A stretch of DNA of 64,000 nt from Colius striatus (taxonomy: Eukaryota; Chordata; Aves; Coliiformes; Coliidae). The position numbers and the translations under genes are program-made. The stretch lies in assembly GCF_028858725.1 (NCBI RefSeq), contig NC_084774.1, positions 8,468,001 to 8,532,000 of the forward strand, given 5' to 3'. Positions 50,101-62,870 of the stretch are shown piece after piece; the first letter of the stretch is position 1; each line of letters opens with the position of its first letter. Under the pieces are notes generated by a model. The model had not been told where the DNA came from. It saw nothing but the letters and a program-made list of their open reading frames with translations, and made no database searches.

Positions 50101-53100
50101 GAAGGCTGCGGGGTGCACGTTGCCTTTGGAGGGGCCCCTCGAGGCTGCTGTGTGCTGGGCTGTAGCAGAAACCATTCTTTGAGGTGAGGGGGAAATGGTA
50201 AATCTTGCCAGGTAGCATTATCATGGGTGTATTTTGTCACATTTACTGGGTCTGCCTTGGTTTGCCTTCCCTCTCTGCAATCTGGCACTGAGAAAACAAA
50301 CAAATGAGAACAACCCGAGGGAGGCATTTAATAACCAGCCAGAAGAGAGCTGCTGCCTTGGTGAGCTGTCAGAGCCAAAGGAGAGGCTTTCCTGAGGCAG
50401 TTGCTTTGGCCAGGACCAGATCCCACTTGCTGTGGAGTTGAAGAGAGGAGGAGTGTGGTGAGTGGGAGGGAGCCTGGCAGGCAGAGGTGTGCTGACCCTG
50501 CTTAATCTGCTTGAGGAAGGAAAGTGAGCAGTAGTTCCTGCCTGCCCATGACTGCCCAGTGATGACAGCTTTTCCTTCGAGGCTAGATCTGTGTTCAGAG
50601 GGGACTTCAAAGGAGGTGTTTGGTGTGGGCTCGGAGGTAGGTCTGTGGAAACAGAGGCAAGAGGTTTCCCATTCAGAAGGCTTGTGGTGGGGACCAGCAT
50701 GAAAGAGCTGTGTCAGGCCAGGATGGTGACAAGGATGCTGTTTGCTTGCTTTCCAGTTTGTGACATCTGCACCCCTGCAGCCAGGCTGGGCTGAAGGAGG
50801 CTGGGGAGAGCCACCTGCCTTGGCCCCACACAGCCCAGGCCCCCAGCCCCTGTGCTGGGATGTGTTGTGTGGCTCTGCAGTGGGTCAGCAGCTTGTGGTT
50901 CACTTTGGGGAAAACCCTTAGAAGATGTCAATACAGCAAACTCATTTTCTATCTCTTTTTTTTTTTCTTGAATGATAGGAAATGACTCAGCCTGTGTCAT
51001 ATGACAGGGTGCAGCTGGGATTTCGTCCTGTGCTGTTGCTCCAGCTTTCTCAATGGTTTCAGGTCGAGAGCTTAGGCAGCTCTTCAGAAATGCATTTTGA
51101 CCTCGTGCCGTTGCCTGGGTGTCCCACACCAGCCATCCCTGCAGCCACCCAGCACATCCCCAAATCCTCCCTCCCTCTTGGTCTGAGCTTTAGGGGCAGC
51201 TTGAGATAAATGCAGGCTGGAATCTTTCTGCTGTTGTGCCCCGAGGCTCGGACAGGAGCTGTGCCAGGTATGTGTGGCAGAGGCACTGTGCTGTGTGTGT
51301 GTGGCACCCGTGGGCAGAGGTGCAGCTGCACGTTGCACCCTATGGGGTGCAGCTCCCCATGGGGTGAGTGCTGTTTGCTGGAGCTCTGCCCTCAGGAGTG
51401 TTGACACACTGGGTTTCAGGGGTGCCCAGTGCTGCTGATCCTGTTTGAGGTTGTAGCCATGAGTCCCACGCAGCAGAGCTGGCTGTAGGAGGTGAGTGTG
51501 GGCAGCCAAGGCTGCTCCTCACTCTGAGGTGAGTCCCAGCCAGTGCTCTGTGAAGCTCAGCTGGGTTATCACCATCCACTTTGTCCTCTGTGATTATTTG
51601 ACAGTCTGGATCCCTGGCAGCTGACACGATGCCCCCATTGTCATCACCTGCTTGGGAAGGAAAATACCACCCTCCTCCTGCCAGCTGAGTGCCCGTGTGC
51701 CCTGGCAGTGCCGGCCCTTGCTCTGGGCTGTGGGAAGGGCCAGCAGGGTCTGGGCTGTCCCGGGTAGCTCCATCCTCGCTGATGGCTGGAGATCGGGGCT
51801 CAGCCTGCAGCTTCTCACCCTGCTGCGACCTGGGAGGCTTTTCTGCAGTGCTCTCCAGGAAATGCCATTGGAATGACTTCCACTGCAGCTTCCTGCCCGG
51901 CCCGCAGCAGCATTCCTGCCGCTGCACCCAGAGCCGCGAAGAGCCTGCCTGTCACAGCTCTGTGCTTCACCTCCTCTGCTGATTCTCCTTCTCTGGGCCT
52001 TGCCCATTCCCCCTCTGGGTGCTGGGTGCAGTTTGATTCCTCAGATCAGTGAGGAGAGCAGGCTGCTGTCCATCCACAGAGCAGCCCACTTAACCCTGTG
52101 GTCTTTGAGCGAAAGGGATAGCGTTTCCTTCCCTCCCAGGGGAGCCACTGGGAACCTGCATTCCTAAAGCACTCTCAGGTTCTTTAACCCGGAGAACAGA
52201 GTGTCATTTGAAGAGAGACACAAGAAATAATTAACAAGCTGTTTCTTGCTGCTCTGTGTTGGCAGCTGCTCTCAGTAATGTCAATCTGCCTCATCATCCT
52301 GCTCCTCTCTCAAACTGATCCCCCCCAGCGCTGCCCAGGGTCTCTCCCTGCTTCCACAGCAGAGAGGGTGGGAGGGAGCAGCGTCCTCTCTTTTCCTCTG
52401 TGGAAGCTGCAGCTTTCTGTACATGTCTGGGGTGCTGCACCTGGTTGCTGTGGGGCTCCTGCATGGGCTGTGGCCGTGGCTTGCCCATGGGAGCGGGGAT
52501 GCACCCGCAGCCGGCTGCAGGCTGGATGGTGATGCGGCACTTCGAGGCCTTTGCTGCAGCTTCCCTCCTCTGATTTGCACAGTCCCAGCTCTAGGGTACA
52601 AGGAGTGTTTCTCTAGCAGCTCTTTCCCCAGTAGCTGTGAAGCCAGAGCGTTCCCAGGAGGGGCTGGGGGAGGGGAAGCGATGGATATGGGTTGTAGAAG
52701 TGTCGCAGACCTGCTGAACCCAGAGGCGAGGGATTCATGGTGACTTCTGCCGTGGGAGCAGAAAGGGGGTGGGGGCAGCTGCCCTCTCCCCACTGGTGAC
52801 CCCCATAGCAGGGGGGATGTTGACCTACCTGCAGGCTGATACAGAGGGAAGATATGCTGTGCTGGGTGGCAGGAGGGCAGCGAGCTCTCCTCCTCCTCCA
52901 CCCTCCCAGAGGGATGTCACCCTTCCACGCCATTGTTCAGAGTAACTCAAGATTAATGCAGATAATGGAGGCGTGAAAGGGAAGCCTGTCCCTCGGTGCC
53001 AGGGCACTCCTTAGTTTGCTGCCCTGGCCTTGGACAGAGAAACCCTTCCTCCTCCCTGCTCACCATCTGGAGGGGATGTTTGATCCAAAATCTCTCCCAG

Positions 53101-56100
53101 GTCCCACTCTGAATCATCCTTGGGATGCCAAGGGCCGTGGTGAGGGGACGCGCGAGAGCTCCGGGGCCGCAGGGGCTTTGTGGGGCCACGCTCAGCTGGG
53201 GAGGAGGGTTCCCCGGTGCCACAGCAGCAGAAGGGCCCAGCAGAGCGGGGGCAGAGCCGTTGGCAGCTGGCTGCAGCTGGGCTCCCCGGGGCGCAGGTGT
53301 GGGTTTCGGGACGCAGCCCGTGCAGTTGTGAGCGCGGGAGGCTGGAGGGGCTGAGCTGCGGCTGCCTTGGCTCGCCTGCCGGGGAGCTCTGACCTACTTG
53401 TGCTCCTCTAGAAATACTCGGGTTATATATATCTTTTATTTCGTTATTTTTAGGTATTTTGCTCCTTTTAGCTTCGTGTTTAATGCAGTTAATGAGCAGA
53501 GGAGTGCTGGGCCAGGGCTGAGCAGCGCCAGGCAGGAGCGCCCGCAGGCGAGCGGCCGCCGCAGCTCCTCGGAGCACGCAGCGCCTCTGCAGCCGCCCCG
53601 GCTCGGCTCGGACACGTGCTCACGTGTACCAGCCCGGTGCTGGCTCTCAGCATCTCTCTGGATGGGAAACCCAGCGCTCTGGGCTGCTGCCTGCCTGCAG
53701 GGTAGCGAGGCAGGGAGGGAGGAGCAGGCGTTGGAGCAGTAACCAGAGCGGCTCCCGTGGCCACGGGGACTGTGTGAAGGCGGTGCTGGAAGTGCTCTGC
53801 CTTCCCTCAGCTGCTGGGAGCGGGGAGCTGGCTGAGCCTGGCCTTTCCAAAGGCTGTGGGCCGGCTCCTCGTGGCCCAGCCCGTGCCCCTGCGCTGACAC
53901 AACGTGCCTGGGGAAGGGCAATAGGCCGTGTGTGCAGAGAGGGAAGTTTCAGGGGTCTGTGCGATTCCCCTGGGGAGAGCTGCTTGAGTTTATTGCATTA
54001 TCCTCCCTCCTGCTCTAGCTTGTGCTTCAGCTGTGTGTGCAGACGGTAGCTTCTGATTTAAGTAGATCCAATTAGTAGCTAGCTTCTGGCATCAGTGCCC
54101 TGCTCGGGGACATGAGCCCTGGAGATGAGGAGCCTCCGGTGGGAGCGGGGCTGGGCTCAGCCTTTCTGCTCCTGCTCTGGGCTGGACCCGGTCCTGAGCA
54201 CAGGGGGAAGCCCAGGCAGGTGTCCCCCACTCTGTGCTCCACCTGGCCTAGAACAAAGGGCAGGCAGTGCCTGCCCATGCCACTGCCAGCCAGGTGCTCT
54301 TCAGACTGAAACCAAATACTGCAAAAGGCAACAGCTTGGCAGCAGAGAGGGCTGGAGGCAGAGCCATGCAGGGCCTGTGTGCCCGAGGGGAGGGAGCTGC
54401 ATCCCCAAGTAGCTCTAGGGAGGGAGTTTCTTCTGTGCTGGGGGTGAAGGGTCATTGGGCAGCTCAGAGAAGAGGCCTAGGCTGGTGTGGAGCTGTTTTG
54501 GTTTGAATGCAGCTCATACAGCCATCTGCATCGCTCTGTTAGTTCTCCAAACAGTGCTGGTCCCATGGGCACAACCCTCTGGGTTGTGCTGTGGTTGAGG
54601 CTGAGGAGGGCCAGGGCTGGTGGCTGGATGTGACAGTGCTCAGTGTGTGTCTCCTGTGACCTGGCTCTGGGGCTGGGGGTGTGTGTGTAGTGTCTGGGTG
54701 ACATATGACTTACATATGGAGAAAATGAGGTGTTGCTACCTGTAAATCAGCCACCACAGTGGTGTTGCAAGTGCTTCCATCCCGTCATGGTGTGTCTCAC
54801 CCAGTGCATTCAACTTGACAGAGAACTGTGTCTTTTATTAGAGCAACTGACCTCATTTAGAAGCTTCCAGTGCACCAGCCAGTGATTATTTCATGCCACA
54901 ACACATATGGAGGAGCCCAGGGCAGAGCACAAAGTCTCTTTTCTCATGCTGCCCTGCTCTCTCCCGTGTTTGCTGCATCAGCTGCCTGCTCTGCTTCCTG
55001 CCCTCAAGTCAGCAAGGATTTTGCTAAAAGGGACTTTGTGGCCTGAATCATTTGAGATTTCATGTGGACTAACAGGAAGTGAAAACAGAATGAGCACATC
55101 TTCCTCCTCTTCCTGCACCTCCACCCTTTCCCCTTTTTCATTCAAGAGGCATGTCAGGATCACAGGAGCCTCGTGAGGGGCTGGGGCTGAAGTGGGACAC
55201 TGGGGAGGCTCAGCAGGAGAACAGGGACGCCTGTTCCCTGTCCCAGGGACGCCTGGGTCCCCCCAGACCCAGCCCTGTGCTCAGCCCCTCTCCCTCAGGC
55301 TGCTCCTCACAGGGTGGGTTGGGAGCTGTGGCACTGCAGGCCATGGCCCTGGCTGGGAGGGAGGGCAGGAGCCCAGGGCGCAAGCACTGCGTCTCCTGGG
55401 CACAGGTATCCCCACAGTGACACGAGGGCAGTGCTGCACAGGAGCTGTGACAGGGTGGAAACGGAGCTGTGGGGTCCCTGCTGAGGGTGTGGGGTCCCTG
55501 CCGAGGGTGTGGGCTCCTTGCACGGCGCGGCTCAGAGCTGTGTGACGGAAGCAGGAGCCCCCGAGTGTGCCCCCAGCTCACACAAAAGGCAGGCTGGCTG
55601 CTCTGCCTCCCAGCTCAGACACCATCTGTCCAGTGGGGAGAAGCTTCAGAGACAACCCTCCTTCCTCCTCTATTCCACTTAATGCCCCTTTGGAAAACAA
55701 TCCCATTCCCAGCAGGTGCTAATCTCTTGAGTGGATCCGGCTCAGCCCTTGTGGTGTGGGCTGGGCCTTTGTTCCCCAGCCCAGTGCAGCCTCCAGCCTG
55801 GCACCACAGGAGCCTCAGCCCTGGGAGCTGCAGGAGCAGCACTGGTGAAAGAGGGTGCAAATGGATTAGGCATTTGCACCATCTCCCACAGCAATGTTTG
55901 AGCAGCTTCTGTGGAGCTGAGAGCGTGGTTCCCTGCCCTCCCTCATCTCCTGCCCTCCCTCATCTCCTGCCTTCCCTCATCTCCTGCCCTCGTTCTCCTG
56001 CCCTCCCTGTCCTGCCCTCTCTCTCCTGCAGGGCCAGGCCCTTAGAGCTGCCACTAAGCCCACTTGCATGGATTTGGAGGATGCTGAAATGGTTGTTGGC

Positions 56101-59100
56101 TGGTGTGGGGTTATTGCAGGTTCTCTGGAGCTGGTGATGAAACCAGTTTGACAGGAGGGCCGTGGCAGTGAGGGTTAGGGCTGGAATGTGCTGGTGAGGG
56201 TTTGTTTCTGGTTAGCAGAGAGCTGGCGCTGGGCTGAGGCGCTGCAGGTCTGTCAGGTTTGGGCTGAGGCTGCAGGGACAGCCCAGCCTCCAGCCCAGCA
56301 GGAGGAGAGTGAGGCAGGGATGTGCTCTAGTTTAATTAACCCTGTTGAGTTTATGGCTGCATCCCTGGGAGCCAGAGGTTTCTCTGAAGGCAGAGGCCTG
56401 GAGCTTGGGCAGGGGCAGCAGAGGCAGGAGGGAGCTAGAGGCTTTGCCATTGTCATGGAGATCAGCAGCTGCTTCCCTCGAGGTCACCATTTGCATAAGA
56501 GTTAGAGCTGGGGCTCTGGAGCATTTGCACCTGCCAGTGCTGTCCCTAGAGCTTCCTACCCCAGGCTGATGGGCCGTGGGTGATGCTGAGCAGCTCCCAG
56601 GCCTCTGCCCTGGGTGACAGGTTTCCTTGGCACGATGAGTCAGGGGCTCACGTTGGCCTCCAGCCCCGATGCCACAGGCAGCACATACCCCATGTCCCTG
56701 CTGCCCTCCTTGGGCCTCAGACAGGGCTGGGTCCAGGGAGGACCCCCAGGATGTCTCTTCCATCTCCCAGCATGTAGGAACCCGCTGAGCTCTGTTTCCA
56801 GGATCCTAGTGGCAGCCTTCAGGGATTCCTTGTGTTTTCTTTTTTCCTGAGAGCTCTCAAGTGCCTTTTCCCCGGTGCTTCACCCCCAGGCTCGCAGATG
56901 GCAGTCCCTGCGGTGTGCTGGCAGCCCCAAGGGGCTCAGGGAGCAGGTTGTTGTCAGGGCAGGCCTTTGTTGTGGGCTGTGCTGAGCTGCTGCTTTGGCT
57001 TTTCCATGCTCATCTCTCTGCTTCAGCACAGAACCCTCCCCAGCATCTCATTAGCAGACGTCTGGTCACCCAGATGACTCCTCTCCCAGCCGGTGACTGG
57101 CCTCAGACCTCTCAGCAGTAACACAGCTGCACTTAGAGCACAGGTAGCACAGGAACAGCCTTGTTTTGAAGTGAAACATTGCCTCATGTGTCTGGATTGG
57201 GAGTCAGATGCTGTGGCTCACGCTGCTGGCTCATGTGCAGCCCTAGGCAGACCACTTCAGCTCCCCACACCTCTGGTGAGCTGGCTTGTTTCAGATCAAA
57301 CACACTGAGGTGCTGGTGTGGGAAAGGCTTTGTGTGTGCTGAGCTGCTTTGCTGTGGGGAAGCTCTGTCCCTCCTGCTGGACTCAGTGTCAAAGCCATAG
57401 AACCCCAGGATGGTTTGGGGTTGAAGGGACACCTTCCACAAGAGCAGGTTGCTCTAAGCCCCATGCAACCTGCCCTTTAGTCAGCCCAAGTGCCACTGGT
57501 TCAGGATGAATAGTCCCAGCAGAGCCTGGCTCCTCTCTGCTGCTTTTCAGAGCTTTGTGCTGGTGTCTGGGTGTCTCCATCCCCTTCACCTCCTCATGCA
57601 AGGGAAGCTCTGAGCACCCAAACTGCCTCCGCCACCCTCCCCTTCCTGCTCTGCTCCTGCCTCACAGAGACCAGATGGGGAGTCACTGCCCACATCTGCT
57701 TCCTTTGCCTGCCCTCATGCCTCGCTGGCACTTGCTGAATCCTCTTTCCCCAAGTGTTGAGGCTTATCTTGAAAGAGGAACCCGTCTGCTCCGCTCGCCC
57801 TCAATGGGATCTCGCAACTGGGCCCGCCTGAGCAGCTCTGGTGAATGAAACCAGCTCAGCCTGGGGGCTGGGCCCAGCCTGGAACCCTGCCTCTGCCCCT
57901 CTCCATGCCAGGCTGTGGGTGCTGTCTGTGTGATTAGTCTGCTCTCCCACCTGAGACAGAGCACCTGGGGCCAGCCCTGCTTCTCTTTTCCCTCTCACCG
58001 TGTCCTGCATCGTCCCCAGGCAGTGTTTAAACGTCTGCTGCATCCCTGGGGGTGGTTTGGGGTGCTGCAGGGCTCTTGGGTGCCTTTGGGACCTCTGCAG
58101 CTGTAGGGAAGCCCCCCAGCAAGTGTTGGCTTAAGCTTCAAGACACAAATGCCCTGCCCTTCCCTGGCACTGCGGGGGGAGGTGACGCCAGGAGATTGTG
58201 TTTGGCATCAGCAGAACCTCTCGCTGCTCCCTCATTGCCCCAGAGCATCCTCGTCTCTGCTGCCCAGGCTGGGGAAGAGGATGTGATGGGCTGGGCAGCA
58301 GAACACTCTGTCCCCTGTGTGCTGCTGGGAGAGGCCAGGGGCTGGGACTGGGGCTGACACTGACGTGCTGTTGCTACCAAAGTCCTTGTGATCCACTCAG
58401 GAATTCCAAATATTTCCTCTAAGATAAAGGTGACTGGGGGAGGCCAGAAATATCTGGACGTGTCTGGACAAGCCTGAGAGCCCAAACAGCAGGCCAGGGA
58501 GGTCAGGATCAGTACTGGGAGTGCTGGGCTTCAGGTGGCCGAGGCGCAGGGCGCTGTGGGAACCGAGCGAGCTGCCTTTCCCTCCCCTGCAGCCCCCGCA
58601 GGGAGGATGCTCCTGCCTGCTTCCCCACTCCTGCTCTGGGACCACAGCTCCCAGGGGACACAGCTGGGATGGCATCTGTGCTGGTGCTGAGCTGGCACAG
58701 CTCCTGGGGATGGCTTCCTCGAGGAGAGCCACGGTCCCCCCGCAGCCCCCTCCCCTCCCTGCCCACGGGGCTCTGCTCCGGCTGCAGCACCCGATAGCTC
58801 TGAGCTCAGCATGTGCCATTTATCTCTTGTTCAGCAAACACTTCCTTTTCTTAGAAGTAAGAGCTTCAAAACATGCTTCTTGGAACTGCTTTCCCCGAGC
58901 TGGGCAGCAGCACAGGCTGTGGGGAGGCCGGGGCTGCCAGCCCTGCCTGCACTGTGGGGGCCTCTCCTGGTGCCAGCCCTGCTCACAGCCCTGCCCTCAC
59001 CCACACAGCCTGTGGGGTCTCTGGTCTCCTTGGAGATACCCAAAACCCTGCTGGACAGGGTCCCAAGCAACCTGCCCTAAGTGACCTTGCTGTGAGCAGC

Positions 59101-61487
59101 GGGGATGGAGTAGATGACAGGCAGAGGTCCCTTCCAAGCCCAGCTGTCTGTGACTCTGGGGTACAGCCAGCAGCCTCCTGCATCGCCAGGCACAGCTGCT
59201 CTCAGCCATAGGCTTTGTGTCTTCCCAGGACAAGCAGAGAGCTCTCAGCCCTTTCCCTCCAGCCAGAGTCAACAGCAAAATGGTACAGGCAAACCCCAGA
59301 CTTGAGGGGTAAATGAGGCCTGTCCTTCCATCCCAGCTCCCCAGGAGCCTGCAGAGAGCTGCAGGGACAGGCCTTTAGAAACATCACAGAATCATTTGGG
59401 TTGGAAAAGCCCTTGAAGCTCCTGGAGTGCACCCCCTGCCCTCACCCTGCCCAGCCCAGCACTAACCCCTGGCCCTCAGCACCACGGCTTTGGCATCCCT
59501 CCAGGGCTGGGCACTCCCCCAGCTCCCTGGGCAGCCTGGCACAGAGGCTGACACCCCTCTCAGGGAAACAGTTCTGCCTCAGCTCCAATCTCAACCTCCC
59601 CTGGGGCAACCTGAGGCCATTTCCTCTTGTCCTGTCATTCATTAGTGAAGAGACCAACCCCCAGCTCAGCACAGCTCCCTTTCAGGTAGTTGTAGGGAGT
59701 GATTATACCTCATCTCAGCCTCCTTGAGCCTTGCTGAGCTCCAGCAAAGTGCCTTGGCAAAGGGCTGTGGTAGGGTGCTGGAGGCCAAACAGGCTTGCCC
59801 CAATTCCCTCCATCCCCACGAGCCTGTGCTTGGGTTGCTGTTGCTCACTGTGCTCTGTCAGTGCTCAGCTGCTCAGCCCCAGCTCTCAGCAGTGGGATTC
59901 CCTGTGCTGGAGGTACAAATAGCCCCTCTCTAGCTTTGGGCTCATCCCAGCCCTCTCCTGCAGCACATGTGTGTGCCATCACCCCAGGCAAGCAGCTGGG
60001 CCCTGGGGTTGGCAGTGGATTGTCACAAGGTGCTGGGGATGGCGTTTGAGGAAGGCAGAGAAGAGTTTTAGGGGGCAGAGGGAGGTGCTGAGGTGCTCAA
60101 CTGGGTGGTTCTTAAGTGCCTGGTCCCCTTTCTCACTGCACACCTGCCCTGTGAGCCTGATTGGGGGGGGGGTGGGAAGGTGAGGGGGTACCCTGTGAGC
60201 TGTGACCGTGCTGGGGCTGCTCTGGGGCAGCCAGGGGAGCCCACGAGCACCGGGGAGGCACCTTCCTAAAGAGCCCTTGGATGTCAGGGCCTGTGGCAGC
60301 AGGATGAGGGAGGCATGACACAAGCAGAGTGTCAGGCAGCCTTATCTCTGCTTTCCCAGAGCAGCAGCTTACTGGAACTGCTCACACTTATCAGGGAACA
60401 GGGACCTCACTGGGAAGATGAGCCCAGCTTGCTGACGCAGAGCCAGCGGTGCCCCGAGCCAGCGAACCCTGAGCTACCGGCTCCAGCTCCCTCCAAGCCC
60501 CCTGCTCAGCCCTGATACACCAGGGCATAAAGCTCCCTGCTTCATGTAGCCAGCCCTGGGCCACTCTTCTGCAGTGCAGGGGGCTGGCACATGCTGTGGG
60601 GAGCTCCCCAGCCTGTTTCCAGAGGCAGATTGGCTCTGGTGCTCTTTCTCTCTCTGCCCTCTGTTTTGTCCAGTCGAGGCCAATGGCTGGTGCAGCCCCA
60701 TCCCACGGCTCCCTCAAGAAGGAGAGGGGCTGTGGCTGGTCCCTGTGCCAGGGGCTCTCCTGGGATCTGCCCATGCTGCTGCTGGAGGTTACTGGCTGGG
60801 CCAAGCAGGGCTGGAGCTGCTGCATTCCTGGCCAGCCTCATGCTTAGCCCACTCTCCCAAAGGAAAGCAGGAGTTTCATGCCCCAAAGATTCTGCCTTAG
60901 CCCCAGGGATTCACCAAATCCAGCTGGTGCTGCCCAGGACATGGCAGGACTTGTGCTGACGGGGAAGGAGGAGAGAGGCTGAGCTTTGGCTGGGAGATGT
61001 GCAGCGTGGGCTCCTGCTCCAGCCCCTAGCTCCCCGGGCCGTGGGGTACAGCCAGTACAGCCCGTGCTTTCCTGTCACACCGGGGTGCTGATGCAGCTCC
61101 TGCCCCGCCCGCACAGGCTTCTCCTCGCAAATCCTTCCTGGCACCCTCATCTCTCATGACTAGTCCTGTGCTTCCCCCCTCGCCCTCCGTGCGTGATTCA
61201 GAGCGAGGAATCACACGGCCCCGCTGCTTTCCTGCCCGAAGGAGCCCGGCAGCCTCCCCGCCCCTTCCCCGGGAGGAGGAGGAGGAGGAAGAGCCCCGGG
61301 TCCGTGTTGCGCTCCCACCCCCGCGCTCACCGCTGCCCTCTCCCCGCAGGAGCGCTTTGTGGACCTCTACGGGAACGATGCTGCTGCCAAGGTGAGGAAG
61401 GGTCAGGAGACCTTCAACAAGTGGCTCCTGACCGGGGCGACGGTGGCCGGGGTGCTCCTGCTGGGATCCCTCCTGAGCCGCAAGTGA
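47101..61487 (+). CDS. BCL2L1: BCL2L1 (Bcl-x), apoptosis regulator
   Basis: Bcl-xL holds BAX, BAK and BH3-only proteins at the mitochondrial outer membrane and blocks apoptosis. Coding exons are 47101-47655 and 61350-61487: 693 nt, 230 residues (chicken, from memory, 229). BH4 is at about 5-24 (RELVIDFVSYKLSQKGYSW), BH3 at 83-98 (VRQALREAGDEFELRY), BH1 at 126-145 ([20 protein letters not shown]) and BH2 at about 177-192, split by the intron after Trp185 (WIQENGGW / ERFVDLYG). The C-terminal anchor KWLLTGATVAGVLLLGSLL is followed by SRK. The intron position after GGW is the family's. Reading on into the intron stays open to 48084, the arrangement known to produce Bcl-x-beta forms. A non-coding exon ending at 46723 and an acceptor at 46992 define the leader. 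Confidence 0.98.
55854..55880. repeat. Perfect 9-bp inverted repeat in the BCL2L1 intron
   Basis: GGTGCAAAT, nine spacer bases containing GGATTAGG, then ATTTGCACC. The arms are exact reverse complements. It could be a paired octamer/C-EBP-like site around a GATTA core, or a small hairpin. Function unknown. Confidence 0.7.
55934..56010 (+). repeat. ~20-bp CT-rich tandem repeat in the BCL2L1 intron
   Basis: Three to four copies of a CCTGCCCTCCCTCATCT-like unit, with small changes toward the right end. Non-coding. Confidence 0.8.
57396..57478 (-). mobile_element. CR1 LINE 3' fragment
   Basis: The plus strand reads CATAGAACCCCAGGATGGTT, TTGAAGGGACACCTTCCAC, then GAGCAGGTTGCTCTAAGCCC. This is the reverse complement of a diverged avian CR1 3' end. 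Short and inactive. Confidence 0.8.
59021..59162 (+). mobile_element. CR1 LINE 3' fragment
   Basis: CTCCTTGGAGATACCCAAAA, GGACAGGGTCCCAAGCAACC, GAGTAGATGACAGGCAG and AGGTCCCTTCCAAGCCC match the CR1 3' end in plus orientation. It faces the next CR1 copy tail to tail. Confidence 0.82.
59386..59740 (-). mobile_element. CR1 LINE 3' fragment
   Basis: Plus-strand text CACAGAATCATTTGGGTTGG, GGCATCCCTCCAGGGCTGGG, GAGGCCATTTCCTCTTGTCC and CAGGTAGTTGTAGGGAGTG is the reverse complement of an avian CR1 3' region, with the terminal motif retained. It is 5'-truncated and of the same subfamily type as the copy at 27066. Confidence 0.88.
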
Positions 61488-62870
61488 GCGGCGCCGGCCG
61501 CGCCCGCTCCGCCTCCGACACTCCGCTGCCGAGCACCAGCGCGGGCCCCGGGACGGCTCCCGCCCGCCCCCCGGAGCTCTCTCCCCATCGTGCCGCCAGC
61601 TCCTTTCCTCGTAGCCCCCTCTTATTTACCGTTCCGTTGTGTTTTAAAGGCGCCGAGGCCGCTGCAGCACTTGAGCCCCCAGCTCCCGGCGCTGGGGAGG
61701 TCCGGGCAGCCGGCGCTGGGGAGGGAGGGGGGTGGGACTGGCTCCGCGGCGTCCCAGCCCCACAGGGTCCTCTAGATCACTTGGAAGAGAATAAACAGAG
61801 TTATTTTTGCGTGTGTGAGTGCGTGGGTGTGTGTAGATGTGTCACTAATATAAGGTTCCCCAGCCAGAGCGAGGGTCCAGGCTCTGTACCCCCCGTCTCT
61901 GGCACACTCAGGCCCCAAAGGGGCAAAGCTGCCCGAGGGGAGGGGGCTCCCCGCAGCTTCACCCCTCCTCCCCCCACCCCTGAGCACGGGGGAAACCAAG
62001 GAAAGGGGCAGAAGCCGGAGGCAACGAGCTGTGCTGTGGTGTCAGCACCCTCTCCCCCAGGCTGTCAGCTGCTGGGAGCCTCAGGATCACCATCAGGTGC
62101 AGGCCTGTGCCCCTTAAAGAAATCCTCCTCTTCCTCCACCTGAATGTAGTTTGCCCTGGGGCAGCACGTCCCTCCCCACATCCCTCCTCACTTCTGCTCC
62201 TCCCTCCGGGACCGGGGCTCGGGCCAGGGCAGGACCCCAGAGCCGGGAAGGGGTGGAAGGGGCAGAGCCCTGGCAGCAGCCCCCCACCCCCCGATCCGTG
62301 AGTCCAGTGGGGAGCCCGGGGGTGGGAGTGAGGGTCGGCACCAGCTGAGATCCGTCCTCACTGCCGAGAAGCCTCGTGGGGGGCGCTGACCCCCCCCCCC
62401 CCCGCCTGCGCAGGCACATCCCTGTCCCGTGGCGTGGCTGTGACGGGTGTGTGCGGTGCCAGAGGTGCCCGGATTCCCCTTCCGTGTCCTCGAACGGCTC
62501 CTGCTGTCACCGGGACGGGGCACCTCTGGGCTCCTGAGCTGAAATTAGCTTCCAGAAATAGCTCCCTTGTCCTTCAGAGCCCAGCACGGGCAGCCCCAGG
62601 CTGGGGCTCGCTGACCCCGCTCTGCTGTACATATCCGAGTAGTTTTTAATTCTTTTGTGAATACTCTTTAATGCTATTTTTGTTATCTTGTCTGTCTGTA
62701 TTTATGTGTGGGGCCGTGCTCCCTGCAGAGGCCACGGTGGGATGGGGTCGGGGGGAGGGCACCAGAGGCTCCTCCCGCAGGGAACGGGACCATTAGCAAT
62801 TATCCCATTGAGCGCTTCGGTTTGGCAGGTGGAGGTGAGTCCACTAATAAAGTCTTTGTCCTGGAAGCTG
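61488..62870 (+). other. BCL2L1: BCL2L1 3' UTR with two polyadenylation signals
   Basis: AATAAA occurs at 61790-61795 and again at 62846-62851 (ACTAATAAAGTCTTTGTC). The AT-richer stretch at 62630-62710 looks UTR-like. Long and short mRNA ends are likely. A C-run of about 15 bases at about 62389-62403 interrupts the middle. Confidence 0.6.

Larger units (their letters stand above)
47656..61349 (+). other. BCL2L1: BCL2L1 large intron
   Basis: A 13.7 kb intron between GTAAG at 47656 and the CCCCGCAG acceptor ending at 61349. It holds three CR1 fragments (listed separately) and a 20-base CTGCCCTCCCTCATCTC-type repeat at about 55934-56010. Unique AT-richer patches at about 48955-49140, 53398-53490 and 54980-55145 could be regulatory. 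An octamer ATTTGCAT lies at 56489-56496. No nested gene was recognised. Confidence 0.6.
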
